DNA of 64,000 bases, taken from assembly GCA_025056965.1 (NCBI GenBank), contig JANWVF010000107.1:23838-87837 (forward strand), given 5' to 3'. Origin of the DNA: Thermoflexales bacterium. Lineage in GTDB: Bacteria > Chloroflexota > Anaerolineae > J036 > Brachytrichaceae. The notes beneath the pieces were generated by a model, which was given only the letters and a program-made list of their open reading frames with translations, made no database searches and was not told the DNA's origin. Position 1 is the stretch's first letter. Every line of letters begins with the position of its first letter. A program made the translations under genes and the position numbers. Below, piece by piece: positions 9,634 through 17,309 of the stretch.

Positions 9634-11190
9634 ATGAGTCTGTTGATCCCTTTCTCCGGCAACCCTCCTGGTGGCGCACCGTCTCTAGCGCGGCTGGCTT
9701 GGAATCGCATGGCCTTCGGACCGCGCCCGGAAGACATCGCCACCTTCGGCAGCTTCGACCTGATCGCATTTGTGGATCAGCAGTTGGACTACGAGTCCAT
9801 CAACGATGCGGCGTGCGATGCTTATTTGGCGACGATGCCCAACACTGCGCCCGACAACAGTACCGTGCCTCCGCTCGATGCCTCGTTGGATGCTCTGAAG
9901 AGCTACGTGAATAACTTCGATCGTGAGGTAGCGCTTAAGCGCTACTTGTGGATGGCGACCTACGCGCGTGCGCTGCTCAGCAAACGCCAACTCTTTGAGG
10001 TGATGGTGGACTTCTGGACGAACCACTTCCACACCGACTTCCCCACCGACTACACCAAATACTGGGAGGACTACTACGTGATCCGTCAGCATGCGCTGGG
10101 GAACTTCCGCGATCTGCTGGAGGCGAGCGCCAAAAGCCCATCCATGCTGCAGTTTCTGAGCAACCGTTACAACGACGGCAGCAACCCCAATGAGAACTAC
10201 GCCCGCGAGCTGCTGGAATTACATACGGTCGGCAGCTACAGCTACGTGCCCGGGCCAGGGTATCGCGTGCAACCCAACTACACCGAGGAGGACGTGCATA
10301 AGGCAGCGCGCATCCTGAGCGGCTGGACGAATATCAACTCGCCTAACCACGAGTTCTACTTCAATGCCAGCCGCAACTGGCCGCGCCACGACTGGACGGA
10401 GAAGCAGTTGTGGCTCGGCAACGACGACGGGTACTACTTCCCATACGGGGGCATCGAACAAGGCCAGCAGCTGCTGGACATCCTGGCCGAGCATCCGAGC
10501 ACGGCCTACTTCATCGCGTTCAAGCTGTGCCGGCGCTTCATCAGTGACCATCCCGACAGTTTCTGTCCCGATGCCATCGAGGACGGCGCGCAGGCCTTCC
10601 TCAAATCGCATGGCGACATTCGCCAGACCGTGCGCGCCATCCTGCTGCACCCCAAATTTGCCCAGAGCTGGGGACAAAAGATCAAACGGCCGTTCGAGTT
10701 CATCGCCTCGACGATGCGCGCCATGGGGCTGACCGAGATGATCAACCTGTTGCCCAATCAATGGCACACGAATGGGCCGCGCGACTTTGAAAGGAATATC
10801 AGCCTGCTCGGCCAGGTGCTGTTCCAGCTGACCGCGCCGACCGGTTATCCCGACATCGGCGTGGCCTGGTGGAACAGCAACCAGGTCTTTGGGCGTTGGA
10901 CGTTGGCCAATATGCTGGTGGCGCGCTTCTTCGGCGAGCAGACCAGCACAACCAGCGCGCCGAGCAACGCGCTTCTGCAAGGCGTGCTCGGACTGCCCAA
11001 GACGGCCACCGAGGTGGTGGACTTGTTGATCGAGCGCTTCATCGGGCGCACGATCCACGCCGACGATCGCGCCGCGCTCATCAGCTACTTGGGCAACGGC
11101 AACTCGAACGCCAGCATTCAGAGCGATTCGCCGCGCTTGCGCCCGCTGATCGGCGCTGTGGCGGCCTCACCGTACGCCCAGTGGCGATGA
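9634..11190 (+). CDS. DUF1800 family protein
   Basis: A 518-residue protein of the DUF1800 family. Family marks are ARLAWNRMAFGPRPEDI near the N-terminus (the LLxRxxFGP motif), MVDFWTNHFHTD, the invariant NENYARELLELHTVG, and the C-terminal helical region containing IKRPFEFIASTMRAMG. There is no clear signal peptide, although the N-terminus carries a short uncharged stretch. DUF1800 proteins are almost always encoded beside DUF1501 proteins; their joint biochemical role is not established. It is the last gene of the 5675-11190 operon. A short GACCGC/GCGGTC repeat after the stop is too weak to be called a terminator. Confidence 0.9.
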   Translation: MSLLIPFSGNPPGGAPSLARLAWNRMAFGPRPEDIATFGSFDLIAFVDQQLDYESINDAACDAYLATMPNTAPDNSTVPPLDASLDALKSYVNNFDREVALKRYLWMATYARALLSKRQLFEVMVDFWTNHFHTDFPTDYTKYWEDYYVIRQHALGNFRDLLEASAKSPSMLQFLSNRYNDGSNPNENYARELLELHTVGSYSYVPGPGYRVQPNYTEEDVHKAARILSGWTNINSPNHEFYFNASRNWPRHDWTEKQLWLGNDDGYYFPYGGIEQGQQLLDILAEHPSTAYFIAFKLCRRFISDHPDSFCPDAIEDGAQAFLKSHGDIRQTVRAILLHPKFAQSWGQKIKRPFEFIASTMRAMGLTEMINLLPNQWHTNGPRDFERNISLLGQVLFQLTAPTGYPDIGVAWWNSNQVFGRWTLANMLVARFFGEQTSTTSAPSNALLQGVLGLPKTATEVVDLLIERFIGRTIHADDRAALISYLGNGNSNASIQSDSPRLRPLIGAVAASPYAQWR

Positions 11191-11278
11191 AGCCGTGCCG
11201 CTGCCTTCCGATGCGCTGACCGCAAGCCGATGCAGCGCGGTCAACGCCAAGCTAGACACTTTCATCTGCCCTGGGTTT

Positions 11279-11284
11279 TATAAT
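11279..11284 (+). promoter_or_regulatory. Putative -10 box of the superoxide dismutase gene
   Basis: A perfect TATAAT 57 bases before the dismutase ATG. No good -35 hexamer stands at 16-18 bases, so this is a partial promoter call only. Confidence 0.45.
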
Positions 11285-11340
11285 CGCATTAGCGGTCGCA
11301 TGGCCGCATAACTCGATCGTGCATACAGAGGAGACAATCT

Positions 11341-11955
11341 ATGGCCTTTGAACTTCCCCCGCTCCCGTACCCATATGAATCGCTTGAACCGTACATTGAC
11401 ACCCTGACGATGCAGATTCACCACGATAAGCACCACGCGGCCTACGTGAACAACCTCAACAATGCGATTAAGGACTATCCCGACCTGCAAAACAAGACGG
11501 TGGAGGAATTGATCCAGAACCTGAGTGCGCTGCCCGAGAGCATCCGCATGGCGGTGCGCAACAACGGTGGCGGTCACGTGAACCACACCATGTTCTGGGA
11601 GCAACTCAAGGTGGGCGTGCCTGAGCCAACGAGCGGACCGTTGGCCGATGCGATCAACGCTTCGTTTGGCTCGATGGCTGCCTTCAAGGAGGCCTTCGAG
11701 AAGGCCGGTATCGCCCGTTTCGGGTCGGGCTGGGCCTGGTTGGTCGTCAACAAAGACGGCAAGTTGGAGGTCATGTCCACGCCAAACCAGGATAACCCGA
11801 TGATGGCCGAGTATGGTGGCCTGAAGCCCATCCTCGGCGTGGACGTGTGGGAGCATGCCTACTATCTGAAGTACCAGAACCGTCGGCCGGATTACCTGAA
11901 GGCGTTCTGGAATGTGGTGAACTGGGAAGACGTAGCGAAGCGCTTCGGGGCGTGA
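11341..11955 (+). CDS. sodA: Superoxide dismutase, Mn/Fe family
   Basis: Dismutates superoxide to oxygen and hydrogen peroxide in the cytoplasm. At 204 residues it has family length. The four metal ligands align as His27 (in MQIHHDKHH), His82 (in [10 protein letters not shown]), Asp168 and His172 (in [10 protein letters not shown]). The Gln in the STPNQDNP segment and the Gly-rich GGGHVNH sequence are those of Mn-type enzymes, so Mn preference is inferred, with cambialistic activity possible. A good ribosome site (GAGGAG) precedes the ATG. It is transcribed with its own TATAAT box and is followed by an independently promoted ferredoxin gene, a common oxidative-stress neighbourhood. Confidence 0.95.
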   Translation: MAFELPPLPYPYESLEPYIDTLTMQIHHDKHHAAYVNNLNNAIKDYPDLQNKTVEELIQNLSALPESIRMAVRNNGGGHVNHTMFWEQLKVGVPEPTSGPLADAINASFGSMAAFKEAFEKAGIARFGSGWAWLVVNKDGKLEVMSTPNQDNPMMAEYGGLKPILGVDVWEHAYYLKYQNRRPDYLKAFWNVVNWEDVAKRFGA

Positions 11956-11976
11956 TCCCGCCGGAGCGAACTAGCC

Positions 11977-12005
11977 TAGACAACGCTCGCGACTTCGTGT
12001 ATAAC
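11977..12005 (+). promoter_or_regulatory. Promoter of the ferredoxin gene
   Basis: TAGACA at 11977-11982 and TATAAC at 12000-12005, separated by exactly 17 bases, which fits a sigma-70-type promoter. It starts 22 bases after the dismutase stop and gives a leader of about 77 bases before the ferredoxin ATG. Confidence 0.6.
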
Positions 12006-12019
12006 CTGCGTCGTTGGGA

Positions 12020-12037
12020 AGTTAACTCCGGTTAACT
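12020..12037. promoter_or_regulatory. Palindromic operator-like site in ferredoxin leader
   Basis: AGTTAAC at 12020-12026 and GTTAACT at 12031-12037 form a perfect 7-bp dyad around TCCG. It starts about 15 bases after the -10 box, where a bound repressor would block transcription. Confidence 0.4.
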
Positions 12038-12088
12038 GCAACGTTAAATCGAATGAAATTCCAGATTACCGAGAAGGAGTAGTTCCAA

Positions 12089-12439
12089 ATGACGCACATC
12101 ATCACCAGTCTGTGCCTGCGCGACGGCGCATGTGTGGACGTTTGCCCGGTAGAGTGCATCGTCGGCGGCAAGCCCGAGGATGAATGGCCGTGGTTCTTCA
12201 TTGACCCAGCGACCTGCATTGATTGCGGCGCATGCGTGCCCGAGTGCCCATATGAGGCGATCTTCCCGGAAGATGAAGTGCCGGAGGCGTATGAGCTGAA
12301 GCCCGGTCAGGAAGTCCAACCGTTCCGCGGCGAGCGCTACACGGCTGCCGGCGGCGAAGTGATCAACCTGCGCGAGGACATTCAATATAACTACGCGTTC
12401 TACCAGCAAGGCCCAGGTTACGCCGCGCGCAACATGTGA
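12089..12439 (+). CDS. Ferredoxin with two iron-sulfur cluster motifs
   Basis: A 116-residue electron carrier of the 7Fe/8Fe bacterial ferredoxin type. Cys9, Cys15, Cys19 and Cys23 (CLRDGACVDVCPVECI) form the first motif and Cys43, Cys46, Cys49 and Cys53 (CIDCGACVPECP) the second. The region between them, GGKPEDEWPWFFIDP, is the usual linker. The roughly 60-residue C-terminal tail has acidic character and no further cysteines. An AAGGAG ribosome site lies 11 bases before the ATG. It has its own promoter and a strong terminator after the stop, so it is monocistronic. Redox partner unknown. Confidence 0.93.
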   Translation: MTHIITSLCLRDGACVDVCPVECIVGGKPEDEWPWFFIDPATCIDCGACVPECPYEAIFPEDEVPEAYELKPGQEVQPFRGERYTAAGGEVINLREDIQYNYAFYQQGPGYAARNM

Positions 12440-12478
12440 GGCGCATGGCGCACTGTGCGCAGATTCGCGTATCAGCCG

Positions 12479-12515
12479 ATCAGCCAAACGATGCCCTCGT
12501 TTGGCTGATTCGTTT
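12479..12515 (+). terminator. Terminator after ferredoxin gene
   Basis: Perfect 13-bp inverted repeat (ATCAGCCAAACGA, 12479-12491, and its complement at 12497-12509) with a 5-base loop and a short T-rich tail TCGTTTT. It ends about 20 bases before the phoU start. Confidence 0.8.
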
Positions 12516-12533
12516 TGTGGGATGATTGGAGCT

Positions 12534-13220
12534 ATGAGGAGCGTACTGCAAGGTGAACTCCAAAGCGTTCGCGATAGCATCGCCATGCTCAGCGCGCAGG
12601 CAGTAGATGCTACGGCCCGGGCAGTGGACGCGCTGATTCATCGCAACTTTGACCAGGCGCGCGAGGTTAAGCGAGACGACAAAGCGACAGACGCGCTGCG
12701 CTACGACATCGAGCGCGCCTGCCTAACGGCGATCGCGACACAACAGCCAGTCGCGCACGATTTGCGAGAACTGATCGCCGCGAGCATCATCGCCGTCGAA
12801 CTCGAGCGCTGCGGCGATTACGCCAAGGGCGTGGCCAAGGCAGCGCGCCGGATCGCCCGCCACGACAACGGCATCCCTACATTCAACTTGGCCGATATGG
12901 ATCGGCTCGCGCGCGACATGCTCCAGCGCAGCACGCGCGCCTTCTTGGATGGCGACGTGCAGGCAGCGCGCCAAGTGCTAGAGGACGACGACCGCCTCGA
13001 CCAGCTCTACAACGCGCTCCTGTCGCAGACCATGGCCGCGATGACGGATAACCCGCGATATATCGAGTGCGGCATATGGCTGCTGCACGCCGGCCATAGC
13101 CTCGAGCGGATCGGCGATCGGGCGACGAATATCGCCGAACGCGTGATCTTCGTGGCGACCGGTGAGTTGGTCGGTGACCTGAACACACACGATGTAAGCC
13201 AGACGCGCGCGCTGCAGTAA
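12534..13220 (+). CDS. phoU: PhoU-like phosphate signalling protein
   Basis: A 228-residue all-helical protein of the PhoU family, which couples Pst phosphate uptake to the PhoR/PhoB kinase system by binding metals on two three-helix bundles. Both bundles show the expected metal-binding pattern: DDKATDALRYDIE with RDLREL-like HDLRELIAASIIAVELERCGDYA in the first, and DDRLDQLYNALL with HAGHSLERIGDRATNIAE in the second. The ExxxxDxxxN-type motifs are intact. I chose the ATG at 12534; an ATG at 12522 and a TTG at 12501 (inside the terminator stem) are alternatives. No pst or phoBR gene is adjacent, so it may act alone on a distant system. Confidence 0.88.
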   Translation: MRSVLQGELQSVRDSIAMLSAQAVDATARAVDALIHRNFDQAREVKRDDKATDALRYDIERACLTAIATQQPVAHDLRELIAASIIAVELERCGDYAKGVAKAARRIARHDNGIPTFNLADMDRLARDMLQRSTRAFLDGDVQAARQVLEDDDRLDQLYNALLSQTMAAMTDNPRYIECGIWLLHAGHSLERIGDRATNIAERVIFVATGELVGDLNTHDVSQTRALQ

Positions 13221-13255
13221 GGCGCGCGTGCATCACCACAACCGTCCACCGAGTG

Positions 13256-13280
13256 GGCGAACCGGCATATGCGGTTCGCC
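13256..13280 (+). terminator. Hairpin between phoU and xanthine dehydrogenase-type gene
   Basis: Perfect 9-bp dyad GGCGAACCG / CGGTTCGCC with a 7-base loop (GCATATG), followed by TTCGTAT. It can end phoU transcription, but it also lies directly upstream of the TATAAT at 13285 and covers the expected -35 region, so an operator role is possible. Confidence 0.55.
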
Positions 13281-13284
13281 TTCG

Positions 13285-13290
13285 TATAAT
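13285..13290 (+). promoter_or_regulatory. -10 box of the fused xanthine dehydrogenase-type gene
   Basis: Perfect TATAAT, 29 bases before the ATG at 13320. No matching -35 hexamer is seen; the preceding hairpin occupies that place, which suggests activator-dependent or hairpin-regulated expression. Confidence 0.5.
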
Positions 13291-13319
13291 CCGCGCACCC
13301 ACTGTGCGAGGCAGGGCCT

Positions 13320-16300
13320 ATGGTCATCCACTTGAAAATTAACGGCCATTTCAAAGACATCGCCGTGCAACCCCACGAGACGCTGCTGACCGTGTTGCGA
13401 CGCGAGGGTTACTTCAGCGTCAAACACGGCTGCGAGACCGGCGAGTGTGGCGCATGCGGTGTAATCATGCGCATGCGTGAAGGCGAGCAGCCGGCTATCG
13501 TCAACACCTGCGTCATGTTGGCGGCGCAGGCTCAAGACACGGAGATCATCACCGTCGAAGCGTTAGGCGACCGGCGCGGGTTGAGCGTCATTCAGCAGTG
13601 CTTCACCGAGAACGGCGCGATCCAATGTGGTTATTGCACACCGGCTCAGATCTTGGCGGCCAAAGCGCTGCTCGATCGCAACTCAACCCCCAGCGAGGCC
13701 GAGGTGCGCGACGCGATTGGCGGTGTACTTTGCCGCTGTACTGGTTATCTCAAGCCGGTGCAGGCAGTGTTGAACGCTGCGGCTATCCTGCGCGGCGAGT
13801 CAACCGACGAATTGCCACCGCCGTTCCGGCGCGTCATCGCACCGGGGGGCACGGGCATAAGCGGCGCGGGCGCATTTCGCCAGGACATCGGCGATGTGCA
13901 CTGGGGCGGCGAGGAGCCAAACGGCCTACGGGGAGGAGGAGCACAAACGCGAACGCAGACCCAAACCCAGACCGAGACTCTCACCGCAACATTGGCACCG
14001 TTCATGGTCGCCCCTGAGCCTCAGACGTCCGTCGTCGGCAAGGCCGAGAAGAAAGTGGATGCCGCTAAGCTGGTGCAGGGCAAGCCGGCCTTTGTGGATG
14101 ACGCTCCCCTGCCGGGCATGCTCTACGCAGCGATGCTCACCAGCCCGCATGCCCATGCGCGCATCAAGCACATTGACACGAGTAAGGCCAAGGCGCTGCC
14201 CGGCGTACACGCCGTGCTCACCTACAAGGACGTGCCGCGTGTGGTCTATGCCTCCGGTGGTCAGTCGTACCCGAATCCATTCCCCTACGACCAGGTCAGC
14301 TTGGATAGCAAGGTGCGCCACGTTGGCGATCGCGTGGCCGTCGTCGCTGCCGAGACGCCGGAGATCGCCCAACGCGCCCTGGAACTGATCGAGGTGGAAT
14401 ATGAAGTGTTGCCGGCCGTCTTCGATCCCGACGAGGCGATGCGCGAAGGCGCGCCGGTCATACACGACGAGCCCGATGCCGTCGGCATCAAGGACGCTAA
14501 GCGCAATTTGGTCGCCGAAATCATCGCCGAGCATGGCAACGTGGAACAGGGCTTTGCCGAGTCCGACTTCGTGATCGAACGTGAGTATCGCGTGCCGCAG
14601 GTGCAACAAGCCAGCATCGAGCCCCACGTTTGCATGACATGGTGGGACGAGGATGACCGGCTGATCATCCGCACCAGCACGCAGGTGCCCTTTCACGTGC
14701 GCCGTATGATCGCGCCCTTGATCGGCCTGCCGGTGAAGAAGATTCGTGTGATCAAGCCGCGCGTAGGCGGCGGATTCGGCGGCAAGCAAGAGATGCTGAT
14801 TGAGGACCTGTGCGCTCACCTAACGATCGCCACCGGCCGGCCGGTGCGATTCGAGTACACCCGCGCACAGGAGTTCACCAGCGCCCGTTCGCGCCATCCC
14901 CAGCGCATGGTATTCAAGGCAGGCTTCAAAAAAGATCCGAACGGCGGCGCGCCGATCCTGCATGCGCTCAGCCACTATGTGATCGGCAATACCGGCGCCT
15001 ACGGCACGCATGGCATTACCGTGCAGACGGTGAGCGGGATGCGCGGGCTAAGCACCTACCGCTGCCCCAACCTGAAGTTTCACTGCCATGTCGTCTACAC
15101 CAACATCCCCACGCCGGGCGCCTTCCGCGGCTACGGCGCGCCGCAGGCCGAGTTCGGCTTGGAGTGCCTGATGGACGAAGCAGCGCAATTGATGGGCGTG
15201 GATACCATCGAGCTGCGCCGCAAGAACTGGGTGCGAGTGGGCGATCCCTTGCCGCTGGCCACCGCACTGGGCGAGGCGCGCGAAGGTTTTGCGCAAGTGG
15301 TGAAGACGAGCGGCTTGGAAGAGTGTTTCCAGCAGGCGATGGCGGCGATCGGCTGGGACCGACGCGACCAATTCGCCGGCAAAGATGTGGTGATTGATCC
15401 GCAGCGTCCGAGCGTGCGCCGTGGAATCGGCGTGGCAGCTTGCATGCATGGCACGGCCATCGCCGGGCTGGATATGGGCGCTGCCTCGGTCAAGATGAAC
15501 GACGACGGCTCATTCAACTGCCTGGTGGGCGGCACCGACATCGGCACCGGCAGCGATACCGTCGTCGGTCAGATCGTCGCCGAGACGCTGGGCGTGCCGT
15601 TGGAGGACGTGATCATGTATTCCAGCGACACCGATATGACGCCGTTTGACACCGGCGCCTACGCATCCTCAACCACGTTCATCACCGGCGGCGCGGCCAA
15701 AAAAGCTGCCGAAAAGGTGCGCGCGCAAATCCAAGAGGTCGCCGCCAAGATGTTCAACAAAGGCTACGGCGTCGTCGTGCCGCCGGAGCAGATAGACACG
15801 GTGGAATACCTCAAACATCGTCCGGCCTCGCCCGACCCATCGTTGGTGCGCGAAGAGGTGAAGCCCGAGCAGGTGCAACTGCGCAACCGCTGCGCTTGGG
15901 CGCCGGACGGGCGTGCGATCACTTTACAGCAGGTGGCCTTGTTTGCCACACACACCGAGGAGCAGCATCAGATCATCGCCGTCGCCTCGCACATGAGTTA
16001 CGAGTCGCCGCCTCCCTTTGGCTGTCAAATGGCCGAAGTCGAGGTGGACACCGAGACCGGCGAGGTGACCGTGACTCGGCTGGTGATGGCGGTGGATTGC
16101 GGTGTAGCCATCAACCCGGCCACGGCAAGCGGTCAGATCGAGGGCGGCAATCTACAAGCTTGCGGCTACGCTCACTGCGAGGAGATGGTGTACGACGCGC
16201 AGGGCCGGCTATATAACCCGCGCTTCGGTCCGTATCGCATCTACACCGCCGACGAGGCGCCGGATTTGCAATCCATCCTGATCCAAACCTATGAACCATC

Positions 16301-16481
16301 CGGCCCCTACGGCGCAAAGGCCGTCGCGGAGATCCCTATGGATGGCGTGGCACCGGCAGTAGCGAATGCCGTCTACCACGCCACGGGTGTGCGTTTCTAT
16401 CAAATCCCGCTCACGCCAGAACGCGTATGGCGCCGATTGAAAGGCATCGAGGACAAACGATGGTTGATCGTGGATGAATAA
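13320..16481 (+). CDS. Fused iron-sulfur/molybdopterin hydroxylase (xanthine dehydrogenase family)
   Basis: A 1053-residue molybdenum hydroxylase with small and large subunits in one chain. Residues 1-75 are a plant-type [2Fe-2S] domain (Cys38, 43, 46, 64); residues 85-155 are the second [2Fe-2S] helical domain (Cys103, Cys106 in QCGYC; Cys138, Cys140 in LCRCTGY). A low-complexity linker around 205-225 (TQTQTQTET) joins the molybdopterin part, which shows GGGFGGKQEM, GAFRGYGAPQAEF, GTDIGTGSDTV and the catalytic Glu region YGAKAVAEIPMDG. No FAD subunit is fused or adjacent, so electrons probably go to a ferredoxin or another acceptor, as in aldehyde oxidoreductase-type enzymes. Substrate (purine, aldehyde or other heterocycle) cannot be told from sequence alone. 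No signal peptide; cytoplasmic. Confidence 0.9.
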   Translation: MVIHLKINGHFKDIAVQPHETLLTVLRREGYFSVKHGCETGECGACGVIMRMREGEQPAIVNTCVMLAAQAQDTEIITVEALGDRRGLSVIQQCFTENGAIQCGYCTPAQILAAKALLDRNSTPSEAEVRDAIGGVLCRCTGYLKPVQAVLNAAAILRGESTDELPPPFRRVIAPGGTGISGAGAFRQDIGDVHWGGEEPNGLRGGGAQTRTQTQTQTETLTATLAPFMVAPEPQTSVVGKAEKKVDAAKLVQGKPAFVDDAPLPGMLYAAMLTSPHAHARIKHIDTSKAKALPGVHAVLTYKDVPRVVYASGGQSYPNPFPYDQVSLDSKVRHVGDRVAVVAAETPEIAQRALELIEVEYEVLPAVFDPDEAMREGAPVIHDEPDAVGIKDAKRNLVAEIIAEHGNVEQGFAESDFVIEREYRVPQVQQASIEPHVCMTWWDEDDRLIIRTSTQVPFHVRRMIAPLIGLPVKKIRVIKPRVGGGFGGKQEMLIEDLCAHLTIATGRPVRFEYTRAQEFTSARSRHPQRMVFKAGFKKDPNGGAPILHALSHYVIGNTGAYGTHGITVQTVSGMRGLSTYRCPNLKFHCHVVYTNIPTPGAFRGYGAPQAEFGLECLMDEAAQLMGVDTIELRRKNWVRVGDPLPLATALGEAREGFAQVVKTSGLEECFQQAMAAIGWDRRDQFAGKDVVIDPQRPSVRRGIGVAACMHGTAIAGLDMGAASVKMNDDGSFNCLVGGTDIGTGSDTVVGQIVAETLGVPLEDVIMYSSDTDMTPFDTGAYASSTTFITGGAAKKAAEKVRAQIQEVAAKMFNKGYGVVVPPEQIDTVEYLKHRPASPDPSLVREEVKPEQVQLRNRCAWAPDGRAITLQQVALFATHTEEQHQIIAVASHMSYESPPPFGCQMAEVEVDTETGEVTVTRLVMAVDCGVAINPATASGQIEGGNLQACGYAHCEEMVYDAQGRLYNPRFGPYRIYTADEAPDLQSILIQTYEPSGPYGAKAVAEIPMDGVAPAVANAVYHATGVRFYQIPLTPERVWRRLKGIEDKRWLIVDE

Positions 16482-17309
16482 ACCCGCATCGCTCGTCACC
16501 TCGCTGCTTGCGATGATTTCCGCGCCTTAGCACACGCGCTGGCTTCTCACCCATCGGGTATACCTTAGGGTTGCACCGAGCGCCGTATATGGTTTATCGG
16601 TGCGCTTCATTGTTCGTGATATCGGCTGTAGAGTAAGCGTATAGCAGTGTAGCTGCTTGTGCGCCATAATACGTTTGTATGTTCCAAGAAAGCAGCGCGT
16701 ATTCACACCAGATGCGCGCCTATATGCTACGCTGTTGTTGTGAGACGTGCGGAAGTGGTTTGCTAGGTCGCTCCTACGAAGATGCGCGCCTTGTAGTAGT
16801 GGTCGGTCTGCTTGAGCCATCCGCATACCTTGACCTGACGCCGATGGATTGATTAGCTTTTGGATACCTGATCGTCCTCCCGAATGCACGGGGCATGCGA
16901 TGCGCATATGCGCATATTCTCAGGTTTTCGGATGAGCATGCTCGGATCGTGCCATTTGGCGCGGTCGGTGAACGACGATCCCGACATCCCGAATCAGCCA
17001 TGTCATGCTCCTGCTATGCGGCAACGCTGCGCAGTGCATCAGTCGCTGCTGAACTTGCGATCCTGCTATTCGGGATGACCCAGCAGCCCCAAGGGAAAGG
17101 TGACGATGACAGAGCTCAGGAACACCTTCGCCTAAGAAATAAGTTCCCGCCTAAGTCGGATCACGTTGACAGACCGATCAACGAGGCCGACCGGCAGACC
17201 ATCGTGCAGAGCAAACCCGGCATCCTGCGTCGTCTACTCCAACATCTAAAGCATGATGCCGACAAGCGCTAGGCGCAATCTCCACGGCAGTCTAGGCAGA
17301 TTCGACAGC
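16482..17309. other. Long AT-richer intergenic region
   Basis: About 830 bases between the convergent molybdenum hydroxylase and STAND genes, with visibly lower GC than its surroundings. No gene with family resemblance is seen; the only candidate is the small frame at 17075. A 10-mer GATGCGCGCC occurs twice about 70 bases apart. The composition and the neighbouring STAND gene suggest this marks the edge of an acquired segment, which is an inference. Confidence 0.4.
17075..17272 (+). CDS. Possible small hydrophilic protein
   Basis: A 65-codon frame starting MTQQPQGKGDDDRAQ and ending with a basic helical stretch (GILRRLLQHLKHDADKR). It is strongly charged and has no family match that I recognise. 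No ribosome site is visible before the ATG and the longer in-frame extension to 16895 looks like random sequence. It converges on the STAND gene. It may be a real small gene or a chance frame. Confidence 0.25.
   Translation: MTQQPQGKGDDDRAQEHLRLRNKFPPKSDHVDRPINEADRQTIVQSKPGILRRLLQHLKHDADKR

Noticed and set aside
16527-16907. 126-codon minus-strand frame in the long intergenic region
   Set aside because: No motif, no ribosome site, composition like non-coding DNA.
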